Origin: Prinsepia uniflora
Taxonomy: Eukaryota; Streptophyta; Magnoliopsida; Rosales; Rosaceae
Assembly: GCA_032719365.1 (NCBI GenBank)
Contig: CM064871.1
Location: 38,847,566 to 38,911,565, forward strand
Direction of reading: 5' to 3'
Length of the DNA: 64,000 nucleotides
Shown here: positions 44,332 through 53,512 of the stretch, piece after piece
How the letters are laid out: the number at the start of each line of letters is the position of its first letter
Position numbering within the stretch: position 1 is the first letter of the stretch
Made by a program: the position numbers and the translations under genes
Notes under the pieces: generated by a model
The model's input: only the letters and a program-made list of their open reading frames with translations
The model's database searches: none
Told to the model about the DNA's origin: nothing

Positions 44332-47300
44332 TGACAGGACCCGTCCCAAATCCCCCGGGATTAACGTGGGACGTGCCTACTCCTGTTTGACACGAAGTGC
44401 CAGACCAGGGATAATTCCGTCTCTAGCCCTTACCGGGGCTTCCAGAGTATGCCAAGATCGTAGGAGGAGGAGTGTGATGTCACGGTCTCTGCTATAGCCC
44501 GCATCCGTAATCAACCTGTAGGGCATTAAAACCACGAAAACTGTGAGTGGACAAAACAATCATTTCACTAAAAAGCATTTTCACACAATCTACTTTATGC
44601 CCTTCACTGAAAAGCATACATGCATTCGAAAACCATTTATCAAAACATTTACAAAACCATTGGGCCTTGGCCCAAAAACCGTAAATCAATACATCGGAAC
44701 TCAGCCCAAATCAAACACAAGTAGGACTCTACCCAAATTCAGTAAACGTGAGTCTCAACCCACAACTGTTCTCAGTGAAATACCAAAATATAGAATACGG
44801 GGTCTCCGCCCCAAACCATTTCCAAAACATCGAATACGAGGTCTCCGCCCCAAATCACTTTCCATAAAACCTGGAACACAGGGTCTCCACCCCAAATCAC
44901 TTTCCGTAAGAAAACCTCATACGTATAGACATACGTATAACCCATCCGCAGAACTTCTGAGAAGATGCCAACTCGGGGCACACAGTCCCTAGGGAACACA
45001 TCCCCGATATATGTCACAATTTCATCTCTATACTAGTGTGCACACCACTCGGGGTCTCACTACGAGTCTTCCCTCATGAATTCTCCGTCTGGGAGGCTCT
45101 ATCTCTAGATCTAGTCCGAGCTCTATCTCTGGATCTAGTCAGAGCATCTCTCCAGAATCTGGTCCGAGACCACATCATAACTTCCACTCCTAGAATGGGC
45201 TCTCTATGGGGATACCCATTCTAGTTAGTGGATCGTGACTCTCCAGGTCGACGGCTAGAGGAGACCAATCAAATCATGTTGAAGGGTTTATACATTTTAC
45301 AAATGCTTTCTTTCTCAAAACATATTTCAACTGGGTCTCATACCCGATTCATCTCAATAGGATTCCTCAAATCCGATTCAAATCCACTTTCACAGGCCTC
45401 GGCCAAAATCCACAGTTCAACAGGGTCTCATGCCCGAATTCTCATTTCATAAACCGAATTGGGACTCAAGCCCGATTTCACAATCAACTGGGCCTCTAGC
45501 TCGATATTACAACTAACGGGGCCTCAAGCCTGAAACCAGAAATCAACAGGGCCCTTGACCCGATCGTATGACTCAAATGGACCCTTAGCCTGATTTCTCG
45601 TCAATTCAAATGGACTCCAAGTCTGAGAGTTCCTAAATCAAATGGGTCTCATGCCCGAGTTCATATTTCCAAATCCAAAACCCGTTCATTAAACCCTTCT
45701 TGAAAACATAATACGTATAGGCACGATGTAAAGCTGAAAACCTTGAAAAGTGTGCAAATACGTAAATCCTAAGCTACCAAAAACAAATGCACTCATGGCA
45801 TCACAAAACATGTTCTAAAAAATTTATAAAACATTTATGCATGCATCGATTTCATAAAAAAAAATTACACACAGACCGTCCGAAGCCACGCCTCGATACA
45901 GGCGCCATATGCTTCGCTAGGGCAATCGTCACCTCCGGGATTCCGCAACCTGTCCAAACTAATTTAGAGGGTTACTAACTACTTAAATAACCCCTCGTTA
46001 AAGCTCCATGATTTTCCATAATTTTTAACTATTTTTAAACCCGATCCTAAACCTTCGGATGTCCCGAACTATATCGAAACTATGTCTGATTGACACGAAA
46101 CTAGTCCCAAAATGTTCGCTACATCGAATAGATGAAATTACATGTTGGAACCTTCCTAAAAGGTTGGTTCACGCACCCTCACGCACCGCCCAAAGAGGCT
46201 GCGCGTGGGAGCCACGCGCCCACTGTAGATCATCTTTAACCTCGGTCAGGTCGGTCCGAACTGGCCGACCCGGTTCCCTCTGCAAATCCGGTTCTCCTGG
46301 ACCGACGTGATAGGTCCAGCCATATTCCTTCTTCTTTTTCATTCGTTTTCCTCCTAATCGATTCCATTCTCTCTAATTTGATCCTAGAAACCTAAATATG
46401 AAATTAAAACCACCAATTCAAATGATTCAAACGTACCCTCGGCCCGATTTCTCATCAATTCAAATGAAATCCAAGTCCAAGAGTTCGTAAATCAAATGGG
46501 TCTCATGCTTGAGTTCATATTTCCAAATCCAAAACCAGTTGATTAAACCCTCGTTGAAAACATAATACATAAAGGCATGACGTAAAGTTGAAAACCTCGA
46601 AAGGCGTGCAAATAAGTAAATCCTAAGCTACCACAAACAAATGCACTCATGGTATCACAAAACATGTTCTAAAACACTTATAAAACATTTATGCATGCAT
46701 CGAATTCATAAAACAAGTCCGCTCACTAATCGTCCGAAGCTGCGCCTCGATACGCGCGCCATAAGCCTTGCACAGGCTAATCATCACCTCCGGGGTTCCC
46801 AAACCTGTCCAAATTAATTTATAGGGTTACTAACTACCTAAATAACTCCTCGCTAAAGCGCTGTAATTTTCTGAAATTTTTAACTATTTTTAAACCCGAT
46901 CCTAAACCTTCGGACGTACCGAACTATTTCGAAACGATGTCCGATTGACACGAAACCAGTCCCAAAATGTTCGTTACATCGAATAGATGAAATTACAAGT
47001 TGGAAACTTCCTCAAAGGATGGCTCACGTGCCCTTACGAGCCACCTAAAGAGGTTGCGTGTGGGAGCCACGCGCCCCCTGTAGATCATCTTCAACCTCGG
47101 TCAGGTCGGTCTAAACCGGTCAACCCAGTTCGTTCTGCAAATTCGGTTCTCTTGGACTGGCGTGACTGGTCCAGCCCTATTCCTTCTTTATTTTTCGTCC
47201 GTTTTCCTCCTAATCGATTCCATTCTCTCTAATTTGATCCAAGAAACCTAAATATGAAATTAAAACCACCAAAAACTCACTAAATCTTCACGGTTCAAAA

Positions 47301-48209
47301 CCCCTTCACAGTTCAACTTTTCCCAATCACCCCCTGAGCCGTTCAGCCCCTCACAGCCATCCAAAACCTCATCTAACCCTTCCTAGCAACCTAATAAGCA
47401 TCATCAAACATCCAAAACTGTCCATAATGTCCTAATCGAATTTTTGAATTCAAAATAACAAAACCGAGCATACCTCCACTCTGCCGTGCACAGCGGCCTG
47501 GCCGATCTTGCCACCATCCTCATCATCTCAGCCTCCTCTCTAGCCTTCGTTCATGGTCGAAAACTAGTAGGTGAGGATTGGGAAAGGTGGGTCTGAGTTT
47601 TGGGGTGGTTTGTACGTGGGTTTCGGGTTTGGTTTGGAAGAACAAAGAAGATGGTCGATGCATGTATGTGGGAAGGGGGGCAATGGATGAGTGACTCTTG
47701 TCACTCATCCATTGGGCCTGAGAAAATATCTGGGGCCCACTTGAGGCAAAACTTAAGTCGTCTGGTAAAACGTGCAATAGTTCCTGGGAACTTCCATCGA
47801 ACGTCCGAATTCGACGTGCCGCCTGTCTACAAATTTGTATTGACGCGATATATGTAACGGTCATTGGCCTTCGGCCATCGGAACTCTCGGGTCAAAAGTC
47901 AACTATTTGCCCATTTTCAACCAAATTACTAAAATACTCCCGAACTTCCAACCGTCATAACTTCTTCCTCGAACGTCGGAATCGGCGCATGCCACGTGCC
48001 TACGAACTTGTGGCATCCCAAACTACGTCACAGTCATCGGCTAAAGTCCATTTGATCGCTTGAACGAAGAGTCAACGTTTCGTCCATTCTAGGGGCAAAA
48101 TCGTCATTTCGCATCGTCCGTCCGAAAGTGCCCAACTAATCACCGATTAATCACACTAATCCGTCATCAATTCTTAACTAATCCCGATAATTCGAGATGG
48201 GTAGTTACA
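44332..48209 (-). mobile_element. 5' LTR of LARD-1 with internal duplication
   Basis: The 3.88 kb exceed the 3' LTR because a segment is present twice. From 44332 to about 46415 it follows 37844-39925. It then jumps back and repeats the 3' LTR from 39079, at a constant offset of 7343 bases, to about 47415 essentially without differences, before diverging normally to the end. The identity contrast shows that the second block came recently from the other LTR (gene conversion or recombination) or is an assembly effect. Confidence 0.88.
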
Positions 48210-48676
48210 TATATATTGTTGTCTTTCAGTTCAAAATAGAAATGGTTAGCCACAAAAACTTTCATCAAAAGGATGCCTATTTTCTTTCTGTTACTTTTTG
48301 GGTTGTGAGGGTTATGAGGTTATATGTATGTTTGCTGATGCAATTTGACGGTTAGCTGTTCTTAGTGTTAAGGAATGTCGCTGGTATTGTAATTTCTAGA
48401 ATCAAATAAATATGACATAGGATCTGGATGTTATGATCACACAGTTATTGGTATTGTAATTTGTAGAATCAAATAAACATGGCGTAGGATCTAGATGTTA
48501 TGTTCACATAGTTATCAATGTGCATACTGGCTTACATTTTCAAATATCATCTTGTCTATGTTTTGTTATTTGAACTTCAATTTAGCTATTTTTGCATTCA
48601 CGTTATTTGTTAAAGACATTGATTATGGTAGGAAAATCATTGTTAAATTATTTTGTTTATCTTCCTTTTTATGCAG
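48210..48676 (+). other. Remaining 3' part of the CRSH last intron
   Basis: AT-rich sequence following LARD-1 ends in the pyrimidine-rich acceptor CTTCCTTTTTATGCAG. It contains a 67-base tandem duplication at 48383-48516. Apart from that, nothing is recognised. Confidence 0.75.
48383..48516 (+). repeat. 67-bp tandem duplication
   Basis: Copies at 48383-48449 and 48450-48516 both begin GGTATTGTAATTT and contain AGAATCAAATAAA and GGATCT.GATGTTATG. They differ at a handful of positions, mostly transitions. Confidence 0.9.
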
Positions 48677-48784
48677 ATTGAATTCATGCGTAATTTTGAG
48701 GACATAGATGAGTAGTACAAGATGGTGTTGAATGAGAAACTTCAAATTGCAGAGAATAGTAGGTTGATCCAAGTGTCTAGTTAA
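48677..48784 (+). pseudogene. CRSH: CRSH relic, last exon
   Basis: After the acceptor the frame reads IEFMRNFEDIDE, a TAG at 48713-48715 where the family has Glu before Tyr-Lys, then YKMVLNEKLQIAENSRLIQ and the natural-looking stop TAA at 48782. This matches the C-terminal tail that follows the second EF-hand in CRSH. It proves that the exon at 37582 and this exon belonged together before LARD-1 inserted. Confidence 0.85.
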
Positions 48785-49250
48785 TTAAGATGTTTGCTTC
48801 AGATTTGAAAATTATACTTGTATGCATGTGGTTGAAGAATTGTGTATAGTTACTCTCAGTCGCCTTGTAAATTGTACAATCAACTGTACATACGTCACGT
48901 AGATTTAGTGCTAGCATAGCATTATTCAGGGTCCAATCTTTTGGTTCTAAAAGAAAAGCCTGATTTGTACAATGTATACATCACATATGTAAGTGATACA
49001 ACATTGTGATTATTATAATAAAGAATGTACATGTGCTTTGTGCGTTTCAGTAATTTTAATTTGTAATTTGATTAGATGGCTATGGAGCAACCATTTTTTA
49101 ATCATTTTAGTTAATTGACTCCCAAAGCATTGGGCTGGGGGATGAGCTTGACCATCGAGTTCCCTGTTCAATGATGACTAGATGGAGGGAAAAACACTCG
49201 AACTTGAAAGAAAATATCGGATTTGATGAGGGCTCCGGTGTAAAGAATTG
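48785..49250 (+). other. Probable former 3' UTR and flank of CRSH
   Basis: AT-rich sequence without frames. AATAAA at 49017-49022 could be the old polyadenylation signal, about 235 bases after the stop codon. Beyond about 49100 nothing is recognised until the LTR of the next element. Confidence 0.5.
49017..49022 (+). terminator. Polyadenylation signal candidate
   Basis: AATAAA sits in a TA-rich stretch at a suitable distance after the CRSH stop. The gene is broken, so use is doubtful. Confidence 0.4.
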
Positions 49251-49299
49251 AATGATTAAATTTTCATGTGATCTACATTCTCGGATGGCTTTTGTTAAT

Positions 49300-49951
49300 A
49301 CAATATCGACCGACCACGCTCAGTATAGGCAAGACAGTTCCGCCCTTCTTCAAGATATATTCAGTGGACATCCTTGCCAAGGAATTCACTGGGCAGATGT
49401 GCTAAGTACCAACCGTTCACCAGGTCACTCCGGATTGTCACTTAGTCGGGACTGCTCGGCACCTCTTATCACCAGTCCAACTGTCTATACCAACTCCCTG
49501 GCACACCAACCCCCTAACACCAGGGGGTTAGGCACCATCTGGCACTCACCCCGGATCTCCAGGGGAACGTACCTGCCCTCCGGCCACAAACATGAAACCT
49601 ACTCCTAAACAGTGCCCAATCACCACATTTATGACTACTATAAATACCCCAAAAACCTCTCACAAAGGTAACTCGATCCCAATCACTGTTTTCATTTGCT
49701 AACACACACAGCTCACTTGGCACCCCGTGTCGAACTCGACCTTTAGGGTTTCCCACATGCTTACTGACTTAGGCATCAGAGCCTACTCGACCAGCACCCC
49801 ACCGATGTCCAGCATCTCTTCTTTGATTAGCAGGTACCTGCCAAGATCAAGGAGGGCATCGACATCTCCCTCGGCGTTCCCGAAACACCATGTTGCTGGT
49901 CCTAGATCCCCCTGCGGGTCTCATCACGTTGGTCCATTTTTTGATTAAACA
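49300..49951 (+). mobile_element. 5' LTR of the Tat-like element (start uncertain)
   Basis: The end TTGATTAAACA is set by the PBS. TATAAATA at 49639-49646 is the promoter. A stable hairpin AACCCCCT-AACACC-AGGGGGTT lies near 49509-49530 upstream of the promoter. The left border cannot be seen and is placed approximately. Confidence 0.6.
49639..49646 (+). promoter_or_regulatory. TATA box of the Tat-like LTR
   Basis: TATAAATA followed by CCCCAAAAACC, about 310 bases before the LTR end. Confidence 0.7.
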
Positions 49952-49953
49952 TT

Positions 49954-49972
49954 TGGCGCTGTCTGTGGGAAC
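49954..49972 (+). other. Primer-binding site of the Tat-like element
   Basis: TGGCGCTGTCTGTGGGAAC follows the LTR end by two bases. It resembles the TGGCGCCGTTGCCGGGGA type site (tRNA-Asp-like) of many plant Ty3/gypsy elements, with differences in the second half, so the tRNA is not certain. Confidence 0.7.
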
Positions 49973-50039
49973 ATCCGACTAAGTTCTGCCCACCAGCTCA
50001 GATAGCCCCCACTCACTCCCCTCCTAATTGAAATTTCTA

Positions 50040-50519
50040 CCGAATGGGATGATGGTGAGCTCAACAACACTCCTCAGGGAAACCGTACCCATGCAAGAAC
50101 CAGTGTACCAGCCAACTAAGTGCTCGAAATGTTGAGGACCATCCGCTCGGAGGTCGCTGAACTCAAAAAGAGCAATACTGCCATAGAGAGAAGGAACCAC
50201 GTATGGGGAGAGCAACACGGAAGCACCCTCACCATTCTCTAGTCCACACGCCAGGAACTCAAGGAACAGCGAGGGGAAACCAAACGGGCCCTCGCTGCGG
50301 ACACATGCTCCTCCACCAAACTAACCTACCCGGCCCCTCGGGAACACAATCTTCCTCGATGCCCGCAGACTGCTCGACCCTAGACAGACCACCCGAATCC
50401 AGGAGCAACCAGCCCTGCCACTCCTATCCAAGGGCGCTCACTTGCAGTCCGGGGTCGGCTTACCGAAGGGGGCAACACGAGAAGGCACCAGCTCCGTAGC
50501 CAAACAGTCAATTACTGTC
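50040..50519 (+). pseudogene. Gag N-terminal region of the Tat-like element
   Basis: In one frame from about 50126 the text reads MLRTIRSEVAELKKSNTAIE, a short coiled-coil-like stretch, followed by WGEQHGSTLTIL and a stop (TAG). The same frame continues with RQELKEQRGETKRALAAD. This is the usual poorly conserved N terminus of plant Tat-type Gag. It stops at the LARD-2 insertion and resumes at 59800. Stops at two or more places show decay. Confidence 0.65.
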
Positions 50520-50524
50520 AACTA

Positions 50525-53445
50525 TGTGACGACCCATCCTGAATTAGCGAGATTAATTAAGAATTAATGACGGATTAGCGACACTAATCAGAGATTAGAC
50601 GAGGATTAGCGAACATTCGGGCGAAATGATGATTTTGCACCTAGAATGGGTGAATCGTTGACTTTTCGTTTCGGTGGTCAAATGGACTTTGGCCAATTAC
50701 TGTGGCGTAGTTCGTAATGTAACGAGTTCATAGACAGGAAGCACGCTCGAGTTCGACGTTCGAGGAGGAAGTTATGACGTTCGGAAGTTCAAGGGCATTT
50801 TGGTAAATTGGGCTAAAAGTTGACTTTTGACCCGGTAGATCCGATGGCCGAGGGTCAAAGACCGTTACGTAGATCGGGATGATACGAATGTGTAGACAGG
50901 CGGCACGTCGAATTCAGACTTTCGACGGAGAAGTTACGGTTCACGGAAGTTTCGTGGTACTATTGCACGAATTGCGAGACGCCCTGAGTTTTGTCCTAAG
51001 TGGGGCCCAGATATTTGTTATTGGACCAATGGATGAGTGACAAGTGTCACCCATCCACTGGCCACCCCTTTACATTCATGATTTTCCATTCCTTTTCATC
51101 GATCATTTCTTTGTTTCAACCAAACCCAAACCGATCGACCATTCATCCCCATCCAAACCCAATCTCCCTTATGACCAGGACTGAGATCCAGGGAAGGCAG
51201 AGAGAACAAGGGGACGACGGTGTCCGGCCAGGTTGGCACCGCCGTGCACGGTTGAAACCCAAACCCGAGAGGATTTCACGGTTAGACCCAAATTCCATTT
51301 TTATTTGATTTATGCATTATGGTTGATTTTGGGTGATTATGAAGGAGGAGGGTGGCCGGACCGGTCACGCCGGTCCAGTTGGACCGGCTGTACAGAGTGA
51401 ACCGGCCGGACCAGTTCAACGCGTGAAGGAGAAGATGAATAGTCCTGGCGCATGAGGCCCATGGGCAGGACCTTCCCAGGGCGCGTGGCCCACATTTTTA
51501 GGGTGGTTCCAACATGTAATTTCATCTATTCAATGTAACGAACATTTTGGGACTGGTTTCGTGTCAATCGGACATCGTTTCGATATAGTTCGGGCTGTCC
51601 GAAGTTTTAGGTTTGGTTTTAAAAATAGTTAGAAAATTGGGAAAATTATGGGACTTCAATGGGAGGTTAATGAGGCTATTAGTAACCCTCTAAATGAATT
51701 TGGACAGGTTCGGGAATCCCGGAGGCGACGTTTGACCAGGAGACGATTATGGCACGCGTATCGAGGCGCGACTTCGGACGTTTGATGCATGCATAAATGT
51801 TTTATAATCATTTTAATTTATGTTTTGTGTTGCCATGAGTGCAATTGTTTGTGGTAGCCTAGGATTTACATATTTGCACGTATTTTAAGATTTCCAGTTT
51901 TATACGATGCATATACGTTCTAGGTTTCTAACGAGGGTTTAGTAAATGGATTTCGGATTTAGAAACATGAACTCGGGCATGAGACCCAATTGATTTACAC
52001 ACTCTCGGACTTGGAGCCCATTTTATTTGACGAGGAATCGGACCTAGGGTCCTTTTTGAGGCATACGATCGGACCGAGGGTCCCGTTGGTTTACGATTCG
52101 GGTTTGAGGCCCAGTTAGTGGTACTATCGGGCTTGAGACCCATTTGGTTGAGATATTGGGCTTAAGGCCCCGTTAGTTGTGAAATCGGGCTTAAGGCCCC
52201 GTTGCTTTACGGTTCGGGCTTGAGGACCAGTGAGTCGTGGTATCGGGCTTGAGGCCTGTTGATTGTAACATCGGGCTTGAGTCCCAGTTCAGTTTCTGAA
52301 ATGAGAATTTGGGCATCATATCCTATTGAACTGAGGATTTTGGCCGAGGCCTGTGAAACTGATTTGGATCGGATTCGAGGAATCCCGTTGAGATGAATCG
52401 GGTATGAGACCCAGTTGAGAAATGAGTTTTGAGAAAGAAAGAATGTATTTGAAATGAATGAACCCTCCATATGATTATATGGTCTCCTCCAGCGTCGACC
52501 TGGATAGTCACGATCCACAGACCAGGGTGGGTATCCCTATAGGAATCCCGTTCCAGGAGTGGTGGTTACTTATTATAATGTGGTCCCGAACCAGATTCCT
52601 GAGAGACGTGTGGACTAGATCCAGAGAGAGAGCTCGGACTAGATCTAGAGATTGAGCCTCTCAGATGGAGATTCCTGGGAGAAGACTCGGAGTGAGACCC
52701 CGGGTAGTGTGCACACTAGTATAGAGATTGATATCGTGACTATATCGGGGATGTGTTCTCTAGGGGCTGTGTGCTCCGAGTTGGCATCTTCTCCGGAAGT
52801 TCCTAGGATAGGTTATATGTATGTTGATACGTATGAGGTATTATGGAAAAGTGATTTGAGGGCGGAGACCCTGTGTTTTATGATTTAGAAAGTGATTTGG
52901 GGCGGAGACCCCGTATTCGATGTTTTAGAAATGATTTGGGGGCGGAGACCCCGTACTTGATGTTTTGGTATTTCACTGAGAACGGATTGGGCTGAGTCCC
53001 CACATGTATTGTTTTATGGTTTTGAGTTGTGAATTCGGGTCGAGGACCCAAATGGATGTATGGGTCATGACGGTTTATGGGGCGGGGCATGAACCCTTGA
53101 AAGGTTTTGAGAATGTTTTCAAATGATTTTGGGAATGTTTGATAAACAGTTTTTGAATGCATGCATATGCTTTTAGTGAAGGGCATAAAGGTCTTTATGC
53201 GAAAATGTTTTCAATGAAATGTTTATTTTTGTCCACTCACAGCTTTCATGTTTTAATGCCCTTGAGGTTGATCGCGGATGCGGGCTGTAGTAGAGACGAG
53301 ACATCACTCCCCTCCTCCTATGATCCTGACGCACTCTGATAGCCCGAGGGCTAGAGATGGAATTTTCCCTGGTCTGACACTTCGTGTCAAACGGGATCAG
53401 GTGGGTCCCACGTTAATCTCGGGGGATTTGGGACCGGTCCTAAAA
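50525..53445 (+). mobile_element. 5' LTR of LARD-2
   Basis: It ends GGTCCTAAAA, a decayed TGACA. Compared with the 3' LTR it lacks about 185 bases (57538-57723 there) near 51343 and about 35 bases near 51781, which removed the left arm TGAGTGGAC. The right arm GTCCACTCAC is at about 53231-53240. The mini-hairpin array runs from about 51965 to 52350. Confidence 0.92.
51965..52350 (+). repeat. Mini-hairpin array in the LARD-2 5' LTR
   Basis: About twelve units at 30-36 base spacing: CGGGCATGAGACCC, CGGACTTGGAGCCC, CGGACCTAGGGTCC, CGGACCGAGGGTCC, CGGGTTTGAGGCCC, CGGGCTTGAGACCC, TGGGCTTAAGGCCC and further variants. GGACC/GGTCC and GGGCT/GGCCC arms alternate, so both sides of the stem change together. 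Confidence 0.85.
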
Positions 53446-53448
53446 AGT

Positions 53449-53460
53449 TGGTATCAGAGC
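53449..53460 (+). other. Primer-binding site of LARD-2, first copy
   Basis: TGGTATCAGAGC starts three bases after the LTR end, matching the tRNA-iMet complement. Confidence 0.93.
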
Positions 53461-53489
53461 AGGTTGGCTCATTTGATACTCATGGTACG

Positions 53490-53512
53490 CTGATACCAGT
53501 TGGTATCAGAGC
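53490..53512 (+). repeat. Second PBS copy in an inverted dimer
   Basis: CTGATACCA at 53490-53498, GT, then TGGTATCAG at 53501-53509 continuing GAGC's first bases form a nine-base-arm palindrome. The right arm is a second complete TGGTATCAGAGC (53501-53512). LARD-1 has a single site. Confidence 0.92.

Larger units (their letters stand above)
37844..48209 (-). mobile_element. LARD-1: 10.4-kb non-coding LTR retrotransposon in the CRSH intron
   Basis: On the minus strand the element starts TGTAACTACCCATCTCG at 48209 and ends GGGACGAGTCCTGTCA at 37844. Flanks TTTAT (37839-37843) and TATAT (48210-48214) match at four of five bases. It has LTRs at 44332-48209 (5', enlarged by an internal duplication) and 37844-40864 (3'), a PBS, a polypurine tract, and a 3.47-kb interior without coding frames. 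The interior aligns by eye with LARD-2. It matches the definition of a LARD and depends on an autonomous partner for transposition. Confidence 0.9.
36259..48784 (+). pseudogene. CRSH: Calcium-regulated RelA/SpoT homologue, disrupted
   Basis: CRSH is the chloroplast (p)ppGpp synthase of plants with C-terminal EF-hands. Four exons can be aligned by their protein signature: 36259-36384, 36520-37423, 37582-37837 and 48677-48784, joined by GT-AG introns at the expected places. The start codon, transit peptide and N-terminal third are missing; an LTR ends five bases upstream. Defects are visible throughout: a deletion plus a triplicated 20-base repeat with frameshift in exon b, a stop at 37753 inside the EF-hand region, a deletion between the EF-hands, a stop at 37835 where Gln is expected, and a stop at 48713 where Glu is expected. 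The last intron holds the 10.4-kb LARD-1. The gene cannot make a functional enzyme. Whether an intact paralogue exists elsewhere is unknown. Confidence 0.9.
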
